A stretch of DNA of 64,000 nt from Halobacillus halophilus (GCF_020171985.1 NZ_JAIVAL010000008.1:124001-188000); one strand, 5' to 3'. Positions 8,582 to 17,708 are shown, counted from the stretch's first letter. Numbers and translations are program-made. The notes: generated by a model from the letters alone, not told the origin.

Positions 8582-9601
8582 TCAGCGAATTTTGAATCGC
8601 GAACGTAAAGGATAAATAAGAAGGGAGAAAAGAACGTATAAATTCAGGATTCCATACAGCGGATACAAGTACTCCACGAGCGTAGAAAACCCGAATGAAG
8701 TGAAGGGAAGCATCACAGCAACGGTCGCTAACGCCACAATCCACAGAGGCTGCTTTAAATAATTCCGGAAGCGAGTAGCAAGTCCGAGAGTACCAGATAC
8801 AGCCGTCGTGAAAATGGCAATCCAGAGCATCACCGACATAAACAGCATCATTTCATACGGATAGTGTTTTAATATGGCGAATAAAGGAATTTCGTAGAGC
8901 ATAATCTCATCTGAAATCTCTATTAAACTTTGATTATAGAGGTAAGAGATGACCCCGAGAACAGCACCGCTCCCAGCACTGGCAATCCATATCTCACCTT
9001 TATGCTTCACTTGATTCCCAATTGCACCGAGCACAGCAATCAATGGAAGGATATTAAGAGCTGTAAAAGGAAAAGCGGACATCCAATTGGTTATCTCATG
9101 AAGATGACCAAACAGTTCAAGCTGCTGATCATTAATGAAAATAATTAGAACGACTACAAGACCAGTAATTAATAAGGGAAGGACCACGCTGTTTACCGTA
9201 ACGATCCCTTTTACATCCCATACAAACAAAAGAATCATAGGTACCACAAGTGCCATGACTCCAAAGCGGTAGGAGAAATGAAAGGCCTGCCAGGTGGCTC
9301 CGCTTCCTGCCAGCATAATAATGGTCATCGTGAATAGATAAATGATAATCATCCAATCATAAATTCCTGTTAAATGTTTTCCTACAATGGCCCGCAGAAC
9401 AGGTAAATAATCTCCGCTCTGCTTCTTAAAGCTGATCTTCATAATGACGGCACAGCACAGAATGAACATGAGGCAAAACAAAAAGATAGCCAGGCTGCTG
9501 TCCTGTCCAAAGAATTGCCAAAGCTCTCTCCCTGAAGCATATCCCGCCCCAATCATCGTTCCTACAATCAAAAACATCCATTTAATCCCAGCTTTTATCA
9601 T
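8582..9601 (-). CDS. YkvI-like membrane transporter
   Basis: A 339-residue, ten-helix membrane protein that begins MIKAGIKWMFLIVGTMIGAGYASGRELWQFFG. The IGAGYASGRE motif matches the YkvI family, distant relatives of the amino-acid/LeuT-fold permeases. The substrate is unknown. It is divergent from yyaC with 89 bases between them and lies 50 bases before the MscS gene on the same strand. Assignment to the family is by motif only. Confidence 0.75.
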   Translation of the reverse strand: MIKAGIKWMFLIVGTMIGAGYASGRELWQFFGQDSSLAIFLFCLMFILCCAVIMKISFKKQSGDYLPVLRAIVGKHLTGIYDWMIIIYLFTMTIIMLAGSGATWQAFHFSYRFGVMALVVPMILLFVWDVKGIVTVNSVVLPLLITGLVVVLIIFINDQQLELFGHLHEITNWMSAFPFTALNILPLIAVLGAIGNQVKHKGEIWIASAGSGAVLGVISYLYNQSLIEISDEIMLYEIPLFAILKHYPYEMMLFMSVMLWIAIFTTAVSGTLGLATRFRNYLKQPLWIVALATVAVMLPFTSFGFSTLVEYLYPLYGILNLYVLFSLLIYPLRSRFKIR

Positions 9602-9690
9602 GAACGATCCTCCACCTCTATGTATTTGCCACGTATAGAACGACGGACAACCTTATATACTGTTACTAATATGTGTGTGGAGGAGAAGCT

Positions 9691-10317
9691 ATGAATTTTA
9701 AAGACAAGTTCTCAAAGGAAGAAAGACGCCTCAAGACAGATGATCCTGGAATGAGTGAGACCCTTAGTCTGCATTTGAAAGAATGGCTGCCTCCCTCTAA
9801 GAAGATCATCATTGCCTGTATTGGAACGGACCGCTCCACAGGCGACGCATTTGGGCCCCTGGTGGGTTCGATGCTGAAGCACCAAACGTTAGAAACCTTT
9901 CACCTGTATGGAACGCTGGAAGAACCTCTGCATGCCCTTAATTTAATTGAACGAATGAATCAGATTAAACGAATTCACAATCATCCCTATATCCTGGCAG
10001 TCGATGCGTGTTTAGGTAAGTCGGCATCGGTGGGTTCTGTCGTGCTTGGGAAGGGGGCCATTTCGCCGGGGTCTGCTTTAAAGAAGGAACTGCCTCCTAT
10101 CGGAGATCTTCATATTAGCGGGATGGTCAATGTGAGTGGATTTATGGAACATGTTGTTTTACAAAACACTCGTCTCCATACAGTCATGCAGATGGCCGCA
10201 AAAGTGGCAGCCGCCATTCAATTGTCGGATGCTAAGCGTGTGAAACATACAATGGAATCTGCACCCATCACGACATTTAAAGGCACCATTAACCGTATGC
10301 CTAAAACCATGAAATAA
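9691..10317 (+). CDS. yyaC: Sporulation protein YyaC (DUF1256, spore protease-like)
   Basis: 208 residues from the ATG at 9691, chosen because GGAGGAG stands 5 bases before it; the GTG at 9673 would overlap that site. The core has IIACIGTDRSTGDAFGPLVG and ILAVDACLGK, the fold of germination-protease and hydrogenase-maturation peptidases (GPR/HybD), with acidic residues at the active-site positions. It lies next to spo0J, as in Bacillus. It is expected to be expressed during sporulation; the substrate is unknown. It is the only plus-strand gene in this part of the left arm. Confidence 0.9.
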   Translation: MNFKDKFSKEERRLKTDDPGMSETLSLHLKEWLPPSKKIIIACIGTDRSTGDAFGPLVGSMLKHQTLETFHLYGTLEEPLHALNLIERMNQIKRIHNHPYILAVDACLGKSASVGSVVLGKGAISPGSALKKELPPIGDLHISGMVNVSGFMEHVVLQNTRLHTVMQMAAKVAAAIQLSDAKRVKHTMESAPITTFKGTINRMPKTMK

Positions 10318-10366
10318 TAAAAAAAGCTACTCATAAGCCTTTTAAAGACTTATCAGCAGCTTTTAA
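10318..10366 (-). terminator. Terminator shared by yyaC and the DUF554 gene
   Basis: A hairpin of AAAGCTACTCATAAGCC and its imperfect complement, with A's on one side and T's on the other, so it can stop both converging transcripts. Confidence 0.7.
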
Positions 10367-11067
10367 AACCATTGGTAAATATAGAACACCACTCCGACCA
10401 TTACGAGGGAAGGTAACAGATTGGCTACACGGATCTTCGTTAATTTTAATAAGTTAAGACCGATGGCCACAATCAGCAGTCCTCCAGTAGCTGTCATTTC
10501 CATGATGAACAAATCCAGCATATTCTGGGGAATCCACCGATTAATCTGAGTAGCTAATAACGCAATAGAACCTTCATATAACACGACCGGAACGACAGAG
10601 AAAATAACACCAATTCCAAGTGTAGACGTTAAGACGAGCGATACGAACCCATCAATGATAGCCTTGGTTATTAAAACTTCATGGTCATTACGAAGACCGC
10701 TGTCCAGGGCTCCTATGACGGATAATGCTCCGATAACAAAGATGAGGGAAGCCGTAATAAAACCCTGGGCCATACTCGATTCCTGGTCGGGTTTGGTAAA
10801 CTTTCGTTCAATGAATCTACCTATGTACTCAAGCTTATCTTCTAAATGTACCGCTTCACCAATAATCGCTCCAGTTAATAAACTCAACAGTACAATTACA
10901 ATATTTTCTGTTTCAAAGGCCATTTGAAGGCCGATCAATATAACGGCAAGACCCACACCGCTCATAACAGTTTCTTTAAAGCGCTCAGGAATCTTAGTGA
11001 AAAACAGCCCCAGAAGTGTACCAATAATAATACATAACCCATTCACAAATGTACCTAATAATACCAT
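10363..11067 (-). CDS. DUF554 membrane protein
   Basis: 234 residues from the ATG at 11067. This start has AGGAGAG 6-7 bases upstream; the longer frame starting at 11106 would run through a parS site and lacks a ribosome binding site. About seven membrane helices are seen, starting MVLLGTFVNGLCIIIGTLLG, with a Gly-rich pattern typical of DUF554 (YdfK/YqgA). Function is unknown; a transport role is likely. The gene lies next to spo0J on the same strand but behind a terminator, so it should have its own promoter. Confidence 0.85.
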   Translation of the reverse strand: MVLLGTFVNGLCIIIGTLLGLFFTKIPERFKETVMSGVGLAVILIGLQMAFETENIVIVLLSLLTGAIIGEAVHLEDKLEYIGRFIERKFTKPDQESSMAQGFITASLIFVIGALSVIGALDSGLRNDHEVLITKAIIDGFVSLVLTSTLGIGVIFSVVPVVLYEGSIALLATQINRWIPQNMLDLFIMEMTATGGLLIVAIGLNLLKLTKIRVANLLPSLVMVGVVFYIYQWF

Positions 11068-11089
11068 GAGATTCTCTCCTATAATTTTT

Positions 11090-11105
11090 TGTTTCACGTG
11101 AAACA
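11090..11105. promoter_or_regulatory. parS site 1
   Basis: The perfect 16-bp palindrome TGTTTCACGTGAAACA equals the Spo0J/ParB recognition sequence. It lies 23 bases upstream of the DUF554 start and 50 bases downstream of spo0J, about 20 kb left of dnaA. Confidence 0.97.
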
Positions 11106-11123
11106 CACTTGTTTATAAGCAAC

Positions 11124-11150
11124 AAAAAAACCTGGTCAGCTTCCCCAGGT
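11124..11150 (-). terminator. Terminator after spo0J
   Basis: On the minus strand ACCTGG...CCAGGT forms the stem and seven T follow. Confidence 0.88.
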
Positions 11151-11155
11151 CTGCT

Positions 11156-12001
11156 TCATGAGTCTTTATCAAACCATTGTAAGATACGTTCCAGGTCCTC
11201 TTCATCCATAAACTCAATTTCAATTCTTCCTTTTTGTTTTCCTTTATGAATGGTAACTCCCGTGCCCAGGCGCTCTCTGAGACTCTCTTCCCGATCTCTT
11301 ATAAAGATATCTTTAGCAGACTGTTTCTTTTTATCAGTCCGGTCTTTTTTATTGTTTTCAAAAATCAGACGCTCCGCCTGACGAACATTAAGGCCTTCTT
11401 TTTCAATTCTTGTGGCAAGAGCGATCACTTGCTCACGACTTTTTAATCCAAGCAGTGCCCGACCGTGGCCCATGGTTAAAGTTCCATCATTTATTTTCCG
11501 TGTTACTTCCACCGGGAGCGATAACAGCCGGACGAGATTAGCAATATGAGAACGGCTTTTTCCTAACCTTTTGGAAAGGGATTCCTGAGTTAAAGAAAGC
11601 TCATTCATTAAATTCTGGTAGGCTTTGGCCTCTTCAATTGGAGTTAAATCCTCCCGCTGTAAATTCTCAAGAAGGGCAAGTTCCATCATCTGTTCATCCG
11701 TCAGTACACGTACCAGGGCGGGAACCGTATCCAGGTTTGCACGCTTTGCCGCGCGGAACCTTCGTTCACCGACCACAATTTCAAAACCTTTAATGCTTTT
11801 TCTCACGATCAGGGGCTGAAGAATGCCGTGCTCCTCGATCGATTCCTTCAATTCCTGGATGGCTTCATCGGTAAAATGCTTTCGGGGTTGATACGGATTA
11901 GGGCGGCATGCATGGACCGGAATTTCCTGAATCTGCTCTTCCTCTTTACGCTCCATCTCCTGAGAAACTGCTTGAGTCTCTTTACCTGACCCTTTCGCCA
12001 T
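11156..12001 (-). CDS. spo0J: Chromosome-partitioning protein Spo0J (ParB)
   Basis: 281 residues. The N-terminal CTPase domain has NPYQPRKHF and GERRFRAAKRA, followed by ENLQREDLTPIEEA. The parS-reading helix-turn-helix spans roughly 130-170 (TQESLSKRLGKSRSHIANLVRLL) and a C-terminal dimerisation domain ends FMDEEDLERILQWF. It loads SMC at parS sites, two of which are in this window. The first 20 residues, which in relatives carry the Soj-stimulating Arg/Lys peptide, are still basic (MAKGSGKETQ). The AAGGAAGTGAT ribosome binding site is embedded in the decayed end of soj, and soj itself is missing. Confidence 0.97.
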   Translation of the reverse strand: MAKGSGKETQAVSQEMERKEEEQIQEIPVHACRPNPYQPRKHFTDEAIQELKESIEEHGILQPLIVRKSIKGFEIVVGERRFRAAKRANLDTVPALVRVLTDEQMMELALLENLQREDLTPIEEAKAYQNLMNELSLTQESLSKRLGKSRSHIANLVRLLSLPVEVTRKINDGTLTMGHGRALLGLKSREQVIALATRIEKEGLNVRQAERLIFENNKKDRTDKKKQSAKDIFIRDREESLRERLGTGVTIHKGKQKGRIEIEFMDEEDLERILQWFDKDS

Positions 12002-12108
12002 TCGCGATCACTTCCTTTGCTGATTCTAAAATAGACTTCCACACCTTGAGACTGCAGTTCATGCAAAATCACGGACTTGCCGTAACGTGAAACTTTCCTC
12101 AGCCGGGT
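11982..12108 (-). pseudogene. soj: C-terminal remnant of soj (parA)
   Basis: Just upstream of and overlapping spo0J, the minus strand reads RYGKSVILHELQSQGVEVY in one frame and then, after one extra base in an A/T run (12028-12031), LESAKEVIANGERVR and a stop in another. Together these follow the known end of Soj (HGKPIILYDPRSRGAEVY then LDLAKEV.ANG). Soj normally overlaps the spo0J start in this way. An in-frame stop (12109-12111) closes the frame on the left and nothing resembling the Walker A start of Soj is found up to noc. About 85% of the gene is deleted and the rest is frameshifted. Confidence 0.8.
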
Positions 12109-12196
12109 TTAACGGAAAATAATAGGTGGATCGTCATTATCTTAGTCTACTTTTCTTTTATTTTACCATTTTATTGAAAAAACGGGGTGAAGAGTT

Positions 12197-12232
12197 AAAA
12201 AAAGTCCCATCTCTGCGAAAAGCAAGATGGGG
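12197..12232 (-). terminator. Terminator after noc
   Basis: On the minus strand CCCATCTTGC and GCAGAGATGGG pair, and seven T follow soon after. It isolates noc from spo0J, which therefore needs a promoter within 12110-12196. Confidence 0.85.
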
Positions 12233-12243
12233 AGAACCGTTCA

Positions 12244-13107
12244 TTATTTTTTCTTAGGAATCTTTATCGTAATCTGATAATAATCATCATGATCTTCTTC
12301 ATCGGTTTCTAAGTCAATCCCAGTATCTGAAACCATCGTGAGAGACTGCCGAATCGTATTCATGGCAATCCTCATATCTTTATTTACACCTTTAAGAGTC
12401 GGCTTTTTCTTTTTCGGTTTAGGTTCGCTCAGCTTAGCGATCCGCTCTTCCGTCTGCTTTACGTTCAGGTGCTTTTCAATGATTTCAGTCAATATCGTTT
12501 CCTGCAGTTCGGGATCTTTAACTCCAATAAGGGCTCTTGCATGGCGCTCTGTAATTTTTTTATCCATAATCGCCTGTTGAACGGATTCAGGCAATTTTAA
12601 CAACCGCATCTTATTGGCAATCGTTGACTGGCTTTTACCTAACCGCTGGGCCAGGGCTTCCTGTGTTAATTCATGAAGTTCAATCAGTCTGGCGTAAGCC
12701 GTAGCTTCTTCAATGACCGTCAATTCTTCCCTTTGCAGATTCTCGATAAGAGCGACAGACGCCGTCTGGGAATCATTCATATCACGGAGAATAGCAGGAA
12801 CCGTTTCCCACTCCAGCGTTTGGACAGCACGCCACCTGCGCTCTCCGGCAATCAGTTCATAATTTTCCTCATCTATCCGACGGAGAACAATCGGCTGAAT
12901 CATCCCATGCGTATGTATCGTCTGGGCAAGTTCGCTGATCTTCTCATCGTTGAAAATCGCTCGGGGCTGATAACGGTTCGGTTGAATTTGAGCTACCGGG
13001 ACCTGCATGACTTCATCAGGGCTGTAGCTTTCTTCACTATTGTTATCTTCCGCTTCCTGTTCCGGTTTGTCCCCTAATCCGAACAAACGACCAAAAGGAT
13101 GTAACAC
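12244..13107 (-). CDS. noc: Nucleoid occlusion protein Noc
   Basis: 287 residues, a ParB paralogue. The N-terminal [14 protein letters not shown] is the amphipathic membrane-targeting helix that separates Noc from Spo0J. The CTPase domain carries [10 protein letters not shown] and GERRWRAVQ, and a helix-turn-helix is at about 145-170. Noc binds NBS sites, spreads, and keeps FtsZ rings off the nucleoid. The start is GTG, 9-10 bases after AGGTGG. In Bacillus noc follows rsmG directly and precedes soj; here 10 kb of other genes lies upstream and soj is lost downstream. Confidence 0.95.
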   Translation of the reverse strand: MLHPFGRLFGLGDKPEQEAEDNNSEESYSPDEVMQVPVAQIQPNRYQPRAIFNDEKISELAQTIHTHGMIQPIVLRRIDEENYELIAGERRWRAVQTLEWETVPAILRDMNDSQTASVALIENLQREELTVIEEATAYARLIELHELTQEALAQRLGKSQSTIANKMRLLKLPESVQQAIMDKKITERHARALIGVKDPELQETILTEIIEKHLNVKQTEERIAKLSEPKPKKKKPTLKGVNKDMRIAMNTIRQSLTMVSDTGIDLETDEEDHDDYYQITIKIPKKK

Positions 13108-13621
13108 GATCAGACACCACCTTTATACGATCGAGCTTATGCTCATTAATATTTTCCTTAAAAATTGAAATAGAAAAAGCGCCGCAGGCTTTTCGGCTGC
13201 TGCGCAAAAGTATGCCGTATTCACTCTTTATCTATTTTATCATATTTATTCTAGTAAAAGTATCATAAGGAAAGAAGAATTATTCATTTCCGTTGTCGAA
13301 AAAACACAGATTACCAGGTGATCAAGGCATTTCATAAGGATTTGTTTCTGATAAAAGTCCAGTTGTTCCTAGCAGAATTCGTCGATATATTTTCCTGAAA
13401 AATATTTCTTCTTATAGCTTACCTGTTCAAGGGTTTCCCTTCAAACCATAGTTGTAAAATGAAAGGGAAGCAGCTGCCCGGCTCATTTTATAATTCAAAG
13501 TCAGGCAGGAATAAATGTGTTCCTGCTGAATATGTATCTTTGAAGGTTCTGCTTAAAAGGAAAAGTGTTTTTCCAGAAGGGGAACTGAATTTAAAGACAA
13601 CGAACCAGGGAGGAACCAATC

Positions 13622-13678
13622 ATGCAAAAAACTTTCATCATAATTTCTCATTCAGAGGCAGGGGTGAAAGCAAGCTAA
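13622..13678 (+). CDS. Possible 18-residue leader peptide
   Basis: AGGGAGGAACC stands 4-8 bases before an ATG that reads MQKTFIIISHSEAGVKAS and a stop. It precedes the MFS exporter gene by 78 bases. The ribosome binding site is better than chance and the position fits a leader peptide of an inducible resistance gene. It could also be the leftover start of another gene, or chance. Confidence 0.3.
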   Translation: MQKTFIIISHSEAGVKAS

Positions 13679-13707
13679 TTATTGATCTAGTCGCTGCAAG
13701 CTTTTAA

Positions 13708-13749
13708 CTCCTGCACCTATACCAGACGAACTACTGTATAGCAGGAGGA
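13708..13749 (+). promoter_or_regulatory. Hairpin sequestering the MFS ribosome binding site
   Basis: CTCCTGC (13708-13714) pairs with GCAGGAG (13741-13747), which is the ribosome binding site of the next gene; TATAC (718-722) and GTATA (736-740) extend the stem above a 3-base bulge. Translation of the MFS gene should be low unless the stem is opened. Confidence 0.55.
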
Positions 13750-13756
13750 TTATATT

Positions 13757-14953
13757 TTGCAAAAGAATACGTTAGCCGCTCATAACATTCGCTTTTTATT
13801 TTGGGCCGAGTTATTTGGAAGCGTACGCTTCATCCAACCGGTACTTACGCTTTTTTACTTTGAAAGAGGTCTTGATGAGTCCTTAATTCTGCTTGTCTTA
13901 ACCTTTTTCAGCATTGGCGTCCTTGCCGGGGAAATTCCGACCGGGGTACTGGCTGACCGCTATGGACCCAAAACAGCTTTTTTAATAGGTTCGGCACTTG
14001 CCATAGTCAGTCATAGTCTATTACTCGTCGCCTTTGAACCCTGGGTTTTCTTCCTTAGCAGCTTTTTAACCGGGTTTGCCGCTACTTTTTTCAGTGGAGC
14101 AGATGAAGCTCTTATCTACGAATCTCTTAAACTTTCCAACGAAGAAAGATTTATGGATAAAGCGATCGGCCAAATTGGTTCAGCTACGTTTATCGTCTCG
14201 ATCATTGCGGTTATAATAGGGGCTTTTATCGCTAAAGACTTAACAGAACAGCAATTTCAGCTCCTGATTGGATTAAGTCTTGCATTTATGACGGTTCAGT
14301 TCTTTTTACTGCTGTCGATCAAGAACCCGCCCCAGCAAGAAGGGGAGCACCAGGCGCCGCTCCGGCAAATATGGGCAGGGGTAAAAGCGATCCGGAAAAC
14401 CCCTCAAGTATTATGGATGTTTATGAACATATCGCTCGTATTTATACCCGCTACAGCGATATTTGAGAAATTCGATCAAAAGCTGCTCGTCGATGCCGGC
14501 CTGCCGGTGTACTGGATTGGAATCGTTTATGCCATCGCAGGTTTCATAGGTTTTATGGCTTCACGATCGATTGGATGGATGACAAGTAAAATGAGTCGTG
14601 TTCATTTATTGTTGATTACAGGAATGCTCGCCGTAGCAGGGCTTACACTAGCCGCTTTGTTTAACACGTATCTCTGGGTGATTCTTGGAGTGATCGTGGT
14701 CTTAAAACTAGTGAGTGCTATTCGCTACCCGATTTATTCCCAACTATCCAATGACCTGATTCCGTCTAACGTACGGGCCACCACTATTTCATTGCTATCG
14801 CTTCTTGATTCAGGTTTTGATTTGCTGATTTTCACGACTGTCAGCGGAATTGCACTTGCTGGATTCACACCCATGTTCCTGGCCTGTGCCGTTATCGCTT
14901 TACTCGGTGTTGCCATACCAATACGGCCAAAACAAATGATAGTTAATGAGTGA
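13757..14953 (+). CDS. MFS transporter, probable drug or metabolite exporter
   Basis: A 398-residue, twelve-helix major-facilitator protein. The motif-A segment between helices 2 and 3 reads GVLADRYGPKTAFLIG and ETP-like residues (AGEIPTGVLA) precede it, as in the drug-exporter branch. The start is TTG, 6-7 bases after GCAGGAGG, and that site lies in a hairpin. It is monocistronic with its own terminator and belongs to the accessory block that splits rsmG from noc. The substrate is unknown; efflux of an inhibitor is inferred from the family and the leader layout. Confidence 0.85.
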   Translation: MQKNTLAAHNIRFLFWAELFGSVRFIQPVLTLFYFERGLDESLILLVLTFFSIGVLAGEIPTGVLADRYGPKTAFLIGSALAIVSHSLLLVAFEPWVFFLSSFLTGFAATFFSGADEALIYESLKLSNEERFMDKAIGQIGSATFIVSIIAVIIGAFIAKDLTEQQFQLLIGLSLAFMTVQFFLLLSIKNPPQQEGEHQAPLRQIWAGVKAIRKTPQVLWMFMNISLVFIPATAIFEKFDQKLLVDAGLPVYWIGIVYAIAGFIGFMASRSIGWMTSKMSRVHLLLITGMLAVAGLTLAALFNTYLWVILGVIVVLKLVSAIRYPIYSQLSNDLIPSNVRATTISLLSLLDSGFDLLIFTTVSGIALAGFTPMFLACAVIALLGVAIPIRPKQMIVNE

Positions 14954-14975
14954 AATCTATTCATTTTCCATAGAA

Positions 14976-15009
14976 AACAGCCACCTCAAAAAGGGTGCGC
15001 TGTTTTTTT
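14976..15009 (+). terminator. Terminator after the MFS gene
   Basis: AACAGC-CACC and GGGTG-CGCTGTT pair with an A-rich loop; seven T follow. Confidence 0.8.
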
Positions 15010-15317
15010 ATGTAATTATTGTAGGACTTAAGTATACAGTAGGAAAGTCATCACCACTCCTCTAAGAGCAGCCTATAAACCTCACCCACTTATTTATTAC
15101 AGTAAAATAACATCACATTGTTACGAATATTGTAATATTCTCTTCCAATCCGCTATTTTCACCGGCGTTTATCTGTTACACTTTAACGCTTTAAATTCGC
15201 TTCTGGGCACTATTCATTATTTTTAGAAAATTAAAAATAATATATTGATTAATTTTGTAATTTTGGTAGATTTGTAAATGTAGCTTATTTTTACAAAATG
15301 TGGAGGGAGACATTAAT
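15010..15317. other. AT-rich upstream region of the secreted protease gene
   Basis: No gene is seen. The last 120 bases are very AT-rich, with long A/T runs and no obvious sigma-A boxes with 17-base spacing. It likely holds the promoter and regulator sites of the protease. Confidence 0.5.
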
Positions 15318-17708
15318 TTGAAGAAAATGGGGAGAATTATCACATCTGCTTTAGCTCTTACATTAGCCTTCGGGCCCGTGAGTGCGAGTGCAGGCACAGT
15401 AAATCAAGATGCAGGCGATGATTTACATAAATCACATTCGCATGAGGGATCACCTTTTGATCTTGCGATTGCGAATGATGAAAAGCTTATTGAGATGTTG
15501 AAAGAGGACGGAAAAATTGCTCCAGATGCAAGTCCTTCCGAAGCTCAAAAAGGATTAAACAAATTCTTAAAAGCTAAATCGGAAGCAGCTAAGAAGGATA
15601 AAGGCGAGTTAAATGAAGAAGCAAAAGAAGCAAAAGAAAAACTTCAGGGCGAAATGAAAAATAACAGCTTAACCAATGGAAAAGGGAATAAACTGGGACA
15701 AGCGAAGAAAAATGCACCAGAGGGTGTGACAGAAGAAGCTTATGATGGCGAGATGCGCACGGACAAAGTGCTTGTCCTGCTCGTCGACTATCCAGACAAG
15801 CCTCATAACTCTATGAGTGCTGATGAAACGGATATGTACTATGATGGCGAAGACGCTTATTCCAGAGAGCATTACCAGGACATGCTTTTCGGTGAAGGCG
15901 GCTGGGAAGGTCCAGACGGCGAAACGTATGATTCTATGAAACAATATTACGAACAGCAATCCGGCGGCAGTTATTCTGTCGAAGGGGAAGTAGCTGGATG
16001 GTACACGGCAAGTCAACCAGCAGCAGCATACGGCGGAAACTATCCGACAGAAGATGACAGTGACGTCAATGCCCGCGGACTTGTAAAAGAAGCGCTTGAG
16101 GCAGCAGCAGCTGATGATTCTGTTGATATAGCTGACTACGACCAATGGGATCGTTATGATTTAGATGGTGATGGAGACTACCTGGAACCAGACGGCCTTG
16201 TTGACCACTTGATGGTTATTCACTCCGGCGTAGGTGAAGAAGCAGGCGGAGGATCCCTAGGTTCTGACGCTATCTGGTCTCACCGCTGGAACCTGGGTGG
16301 AGTGACTCCGATTAGTAATACTGAAGCTACTGTAGGATATTGGGGCGGCTCTATGGCTGCATACGATTATACTATTGAACCAGAAGACGGAGCAGTAGGG
16401 GTCATGGCCCACGAATTTGGCCACGATTTAGGGCTGCCGGATGAATACGATACGCAGTATTCCGGTGCTGGCGAGCCAGTCAGTTACTGGTCGATTATGT
16501 CGAGCGGAAGCTGGGCAGGAGATATCCCAGGTACGATGCCGACTGGATTCAGCCCGTATATGAAAGAAATGCTTCAAGCTTCTGCTGTAGTAGATAATGA
16601 GGGTACAGAAGGAAACTGGTTATCAGGGACAGAAGTAAATGTAGAAGACATCAATGAAGAAGGAACAGAGGTTCTTCTTGATGAAGCTGTGACCAAAGGA
16701 ACAAATAATGACGTTACGAAAGTGAATCTGCCGCAAAAAGAAACAGTTATTAACGAGCCGGCAAGCGGGGAGTATGAATATTTCTCCGGAAGTGCTGATG
16801 ACTTGCATAATTATTTGACGAAAACGGTAGATTTAACTGATGCCACCTCTGCCGAGTTTAATTTTAAAACGTGGTATGACATTGAAAAAGACTGGGATTA
16901 TGCTTACGTAACAGTTAACGGAGAGCCAATTGCAAGTGATATTACAACCAATGAGAATCCATATGATTCTAACCTTGGAAATGGAATTACCGGTTCATCT
17001 GATGGCTGGATTGATGCTTCCTTCGACCTGTCTGCTTACGCAGGAGAAGAAGTAGAAGTAGCAATTGAGTACGTTACGGATGGTGCAGTATCAAATCCTG
17101 GCTTGTATGCTGATGATCTATCCATCGTAGTCGATGGAGAAGAAGTCGTGTTCGATGATGCTGAAGGCGATGCTCAGTTTGATCTGGATGGTTTCACGAA
17201 AACTGATGGAATTAAACGCTCTGACCATTACTACCTGCTCGAATGGCGCAGCCACAATGGTGTGGATGAAGGCCTTGCCAACATCCGCCGTGGTGACAGC
17301 TTAATGACGTTCGACGATGGGCTAGTGGTCTGGTATATCGATAAGCAATACAGTGAAAACTGGACAGGTATTCACCCTGGTAATGGCTTTGTAGGCGTGG
17401 TCGATGCGGACCAGCACACTGTTAAATGGGGTAATGGAGACGTAGCTAGTACACGCTTCCAGGTTCATGATGCCGCCTTCAGTTTAGATAAAACAGAAAA
17501 AATGTTTATCGACTATACGAATAGTACCTACGGGGATACCATTAAAGATAACTTCACGAAACGCACACCATTATTCGATGACAGCGAAAACTACTTGAAT
17601 GAAGGATTAGTAGATGCAGGACGCGATGTTCCTGATTACGGTCTGAAATTCCGAGTAACTGGTCAAAGTAAAGATGGTACTGTAGGTAAAGTATTAATGT
17701 ACAAATAA
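15318..17708 (+). CDS. Immune inhibitor A-type secreted metalloprotease (M6)
   Basis: 796 residues from the TTG at 15318, preferred because GGAGGGAG lies 9 bases upstream; the GTG at 15300 would place that site inside the gene. A signal peptide (KKMGRIITSALALTLAFGPVSASAG) is followed by an acidic propeptide rich in Lys, Glu and Ala. The catalytic part has HEFGHDLGLPDEYD (His365, Glu366, His369) and a Met-turn-like YWSIMSSGSW. A MAM/lectin-like beta domain follows (about 480-610), as in InhA. The protein is strongly acidic, which fits a salt-adapted secreted enzyme. It lies in the accessory block; no regulator is next to it. Confidence 0.92.
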   Translation: MKKMGRIITSALALTLAFGPVSASAGTVNQDAGDDLHKSHSHEGSPFDLAIANDEKLIEMLKEDGKIAPDASPSEAQKGLNKFLKAKSEAAKKDKGELNEEAKEAKEKLQGEMKNNSLTNGKGNKLGQAKKNAPEGVTEEAYDGEMRTDKVLVLLVDYPDKPHNSMSADETDMYYDGEDAYSREHYQDMLFGEGGWEGPDGETYDSMKQYYEQQSGGSYSVEGEVAGWYTASQPAAAYGGNYPTEDDSDVNARGLVKEALEAAAADDSVDIADYDQWDRYDLDGDGDYLEPDGLVDHLMVIHSGVGEEAGGGSLGSDAIWSHRWNLGGVTPISNTEATVGYWGGSMAAYDYTIEPEDGAVGVMAHEFGHDLGLPDEYDTQYSGAGEPVSYWSIMSSGSWAGDIPGTMPTGFSPYMKEMLQASAVVDNEGTEGNWLSGTEVNVEDINEEGTEVLLDEAVTKGTNNDVTKVNLPQKETVINEPASGEYEYFSGSADDLHNYLTKTVDLTDATSAEFNFKTWYDIEKDWDYAYVTVNGEPIASDITTNENPYDSNLGNGITGSSDGWIDASFDLSAYAGEEVEVAIEYVTDGAVSNPGLYADDLSIVVDGEEVVFDDAEGDAQFDLDGFTKTDGIKRSDHYYLLEWRSHNGVDEGLANIRRGDSLMTFDDGLVVWYIDKQYSENWTGIHPGNGFVGVVDADQHTVKWGNGDVASTRFQVHDAAFSLDKTEKMFIDYTNSTYGDTIKDNFTKRTPLFDDSENYLNEGLVDAGRDVPDYGLKFRVTGQSKDGTVGKVLMYK

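Larger units (their letters stand above)
13108..13756. other. Noc promoter region and leader of the MFS gene
   Basis: The left third holds the noc promoter (minus strand TTATGA, 18 bases, TATGAT near 13230) and a leader hairpin at 13170-13207 ending in TTTTT. The right part holds a small GCAGGAA/TTCCTGC hairpin near 13505-13525, an 18-codon ORF with a good ribosome binding site, and the hairpin that covers the ribosome binding site of the MFS gene. An 82-codon frame at 13459-13707 has no ribosome binding site and is not called as a gene. Confidence 0.5.

Noticed and set aside
12080-12096. Half parS-like sequence (GTTTCACGT) inside the soj scar
   Set aside because: Only one half-site matches; the other arm is unrelated, so Spo0J binding is unlikely.
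13459-13707. 82-codon plus-strand frame upstream of the MFS gene
   Set aside because: No ribosome binding site, no recognisable domain, and it overlaps the better 18-codon leader ORF and repeats. It could still matter because its stop abuts the hairpin.
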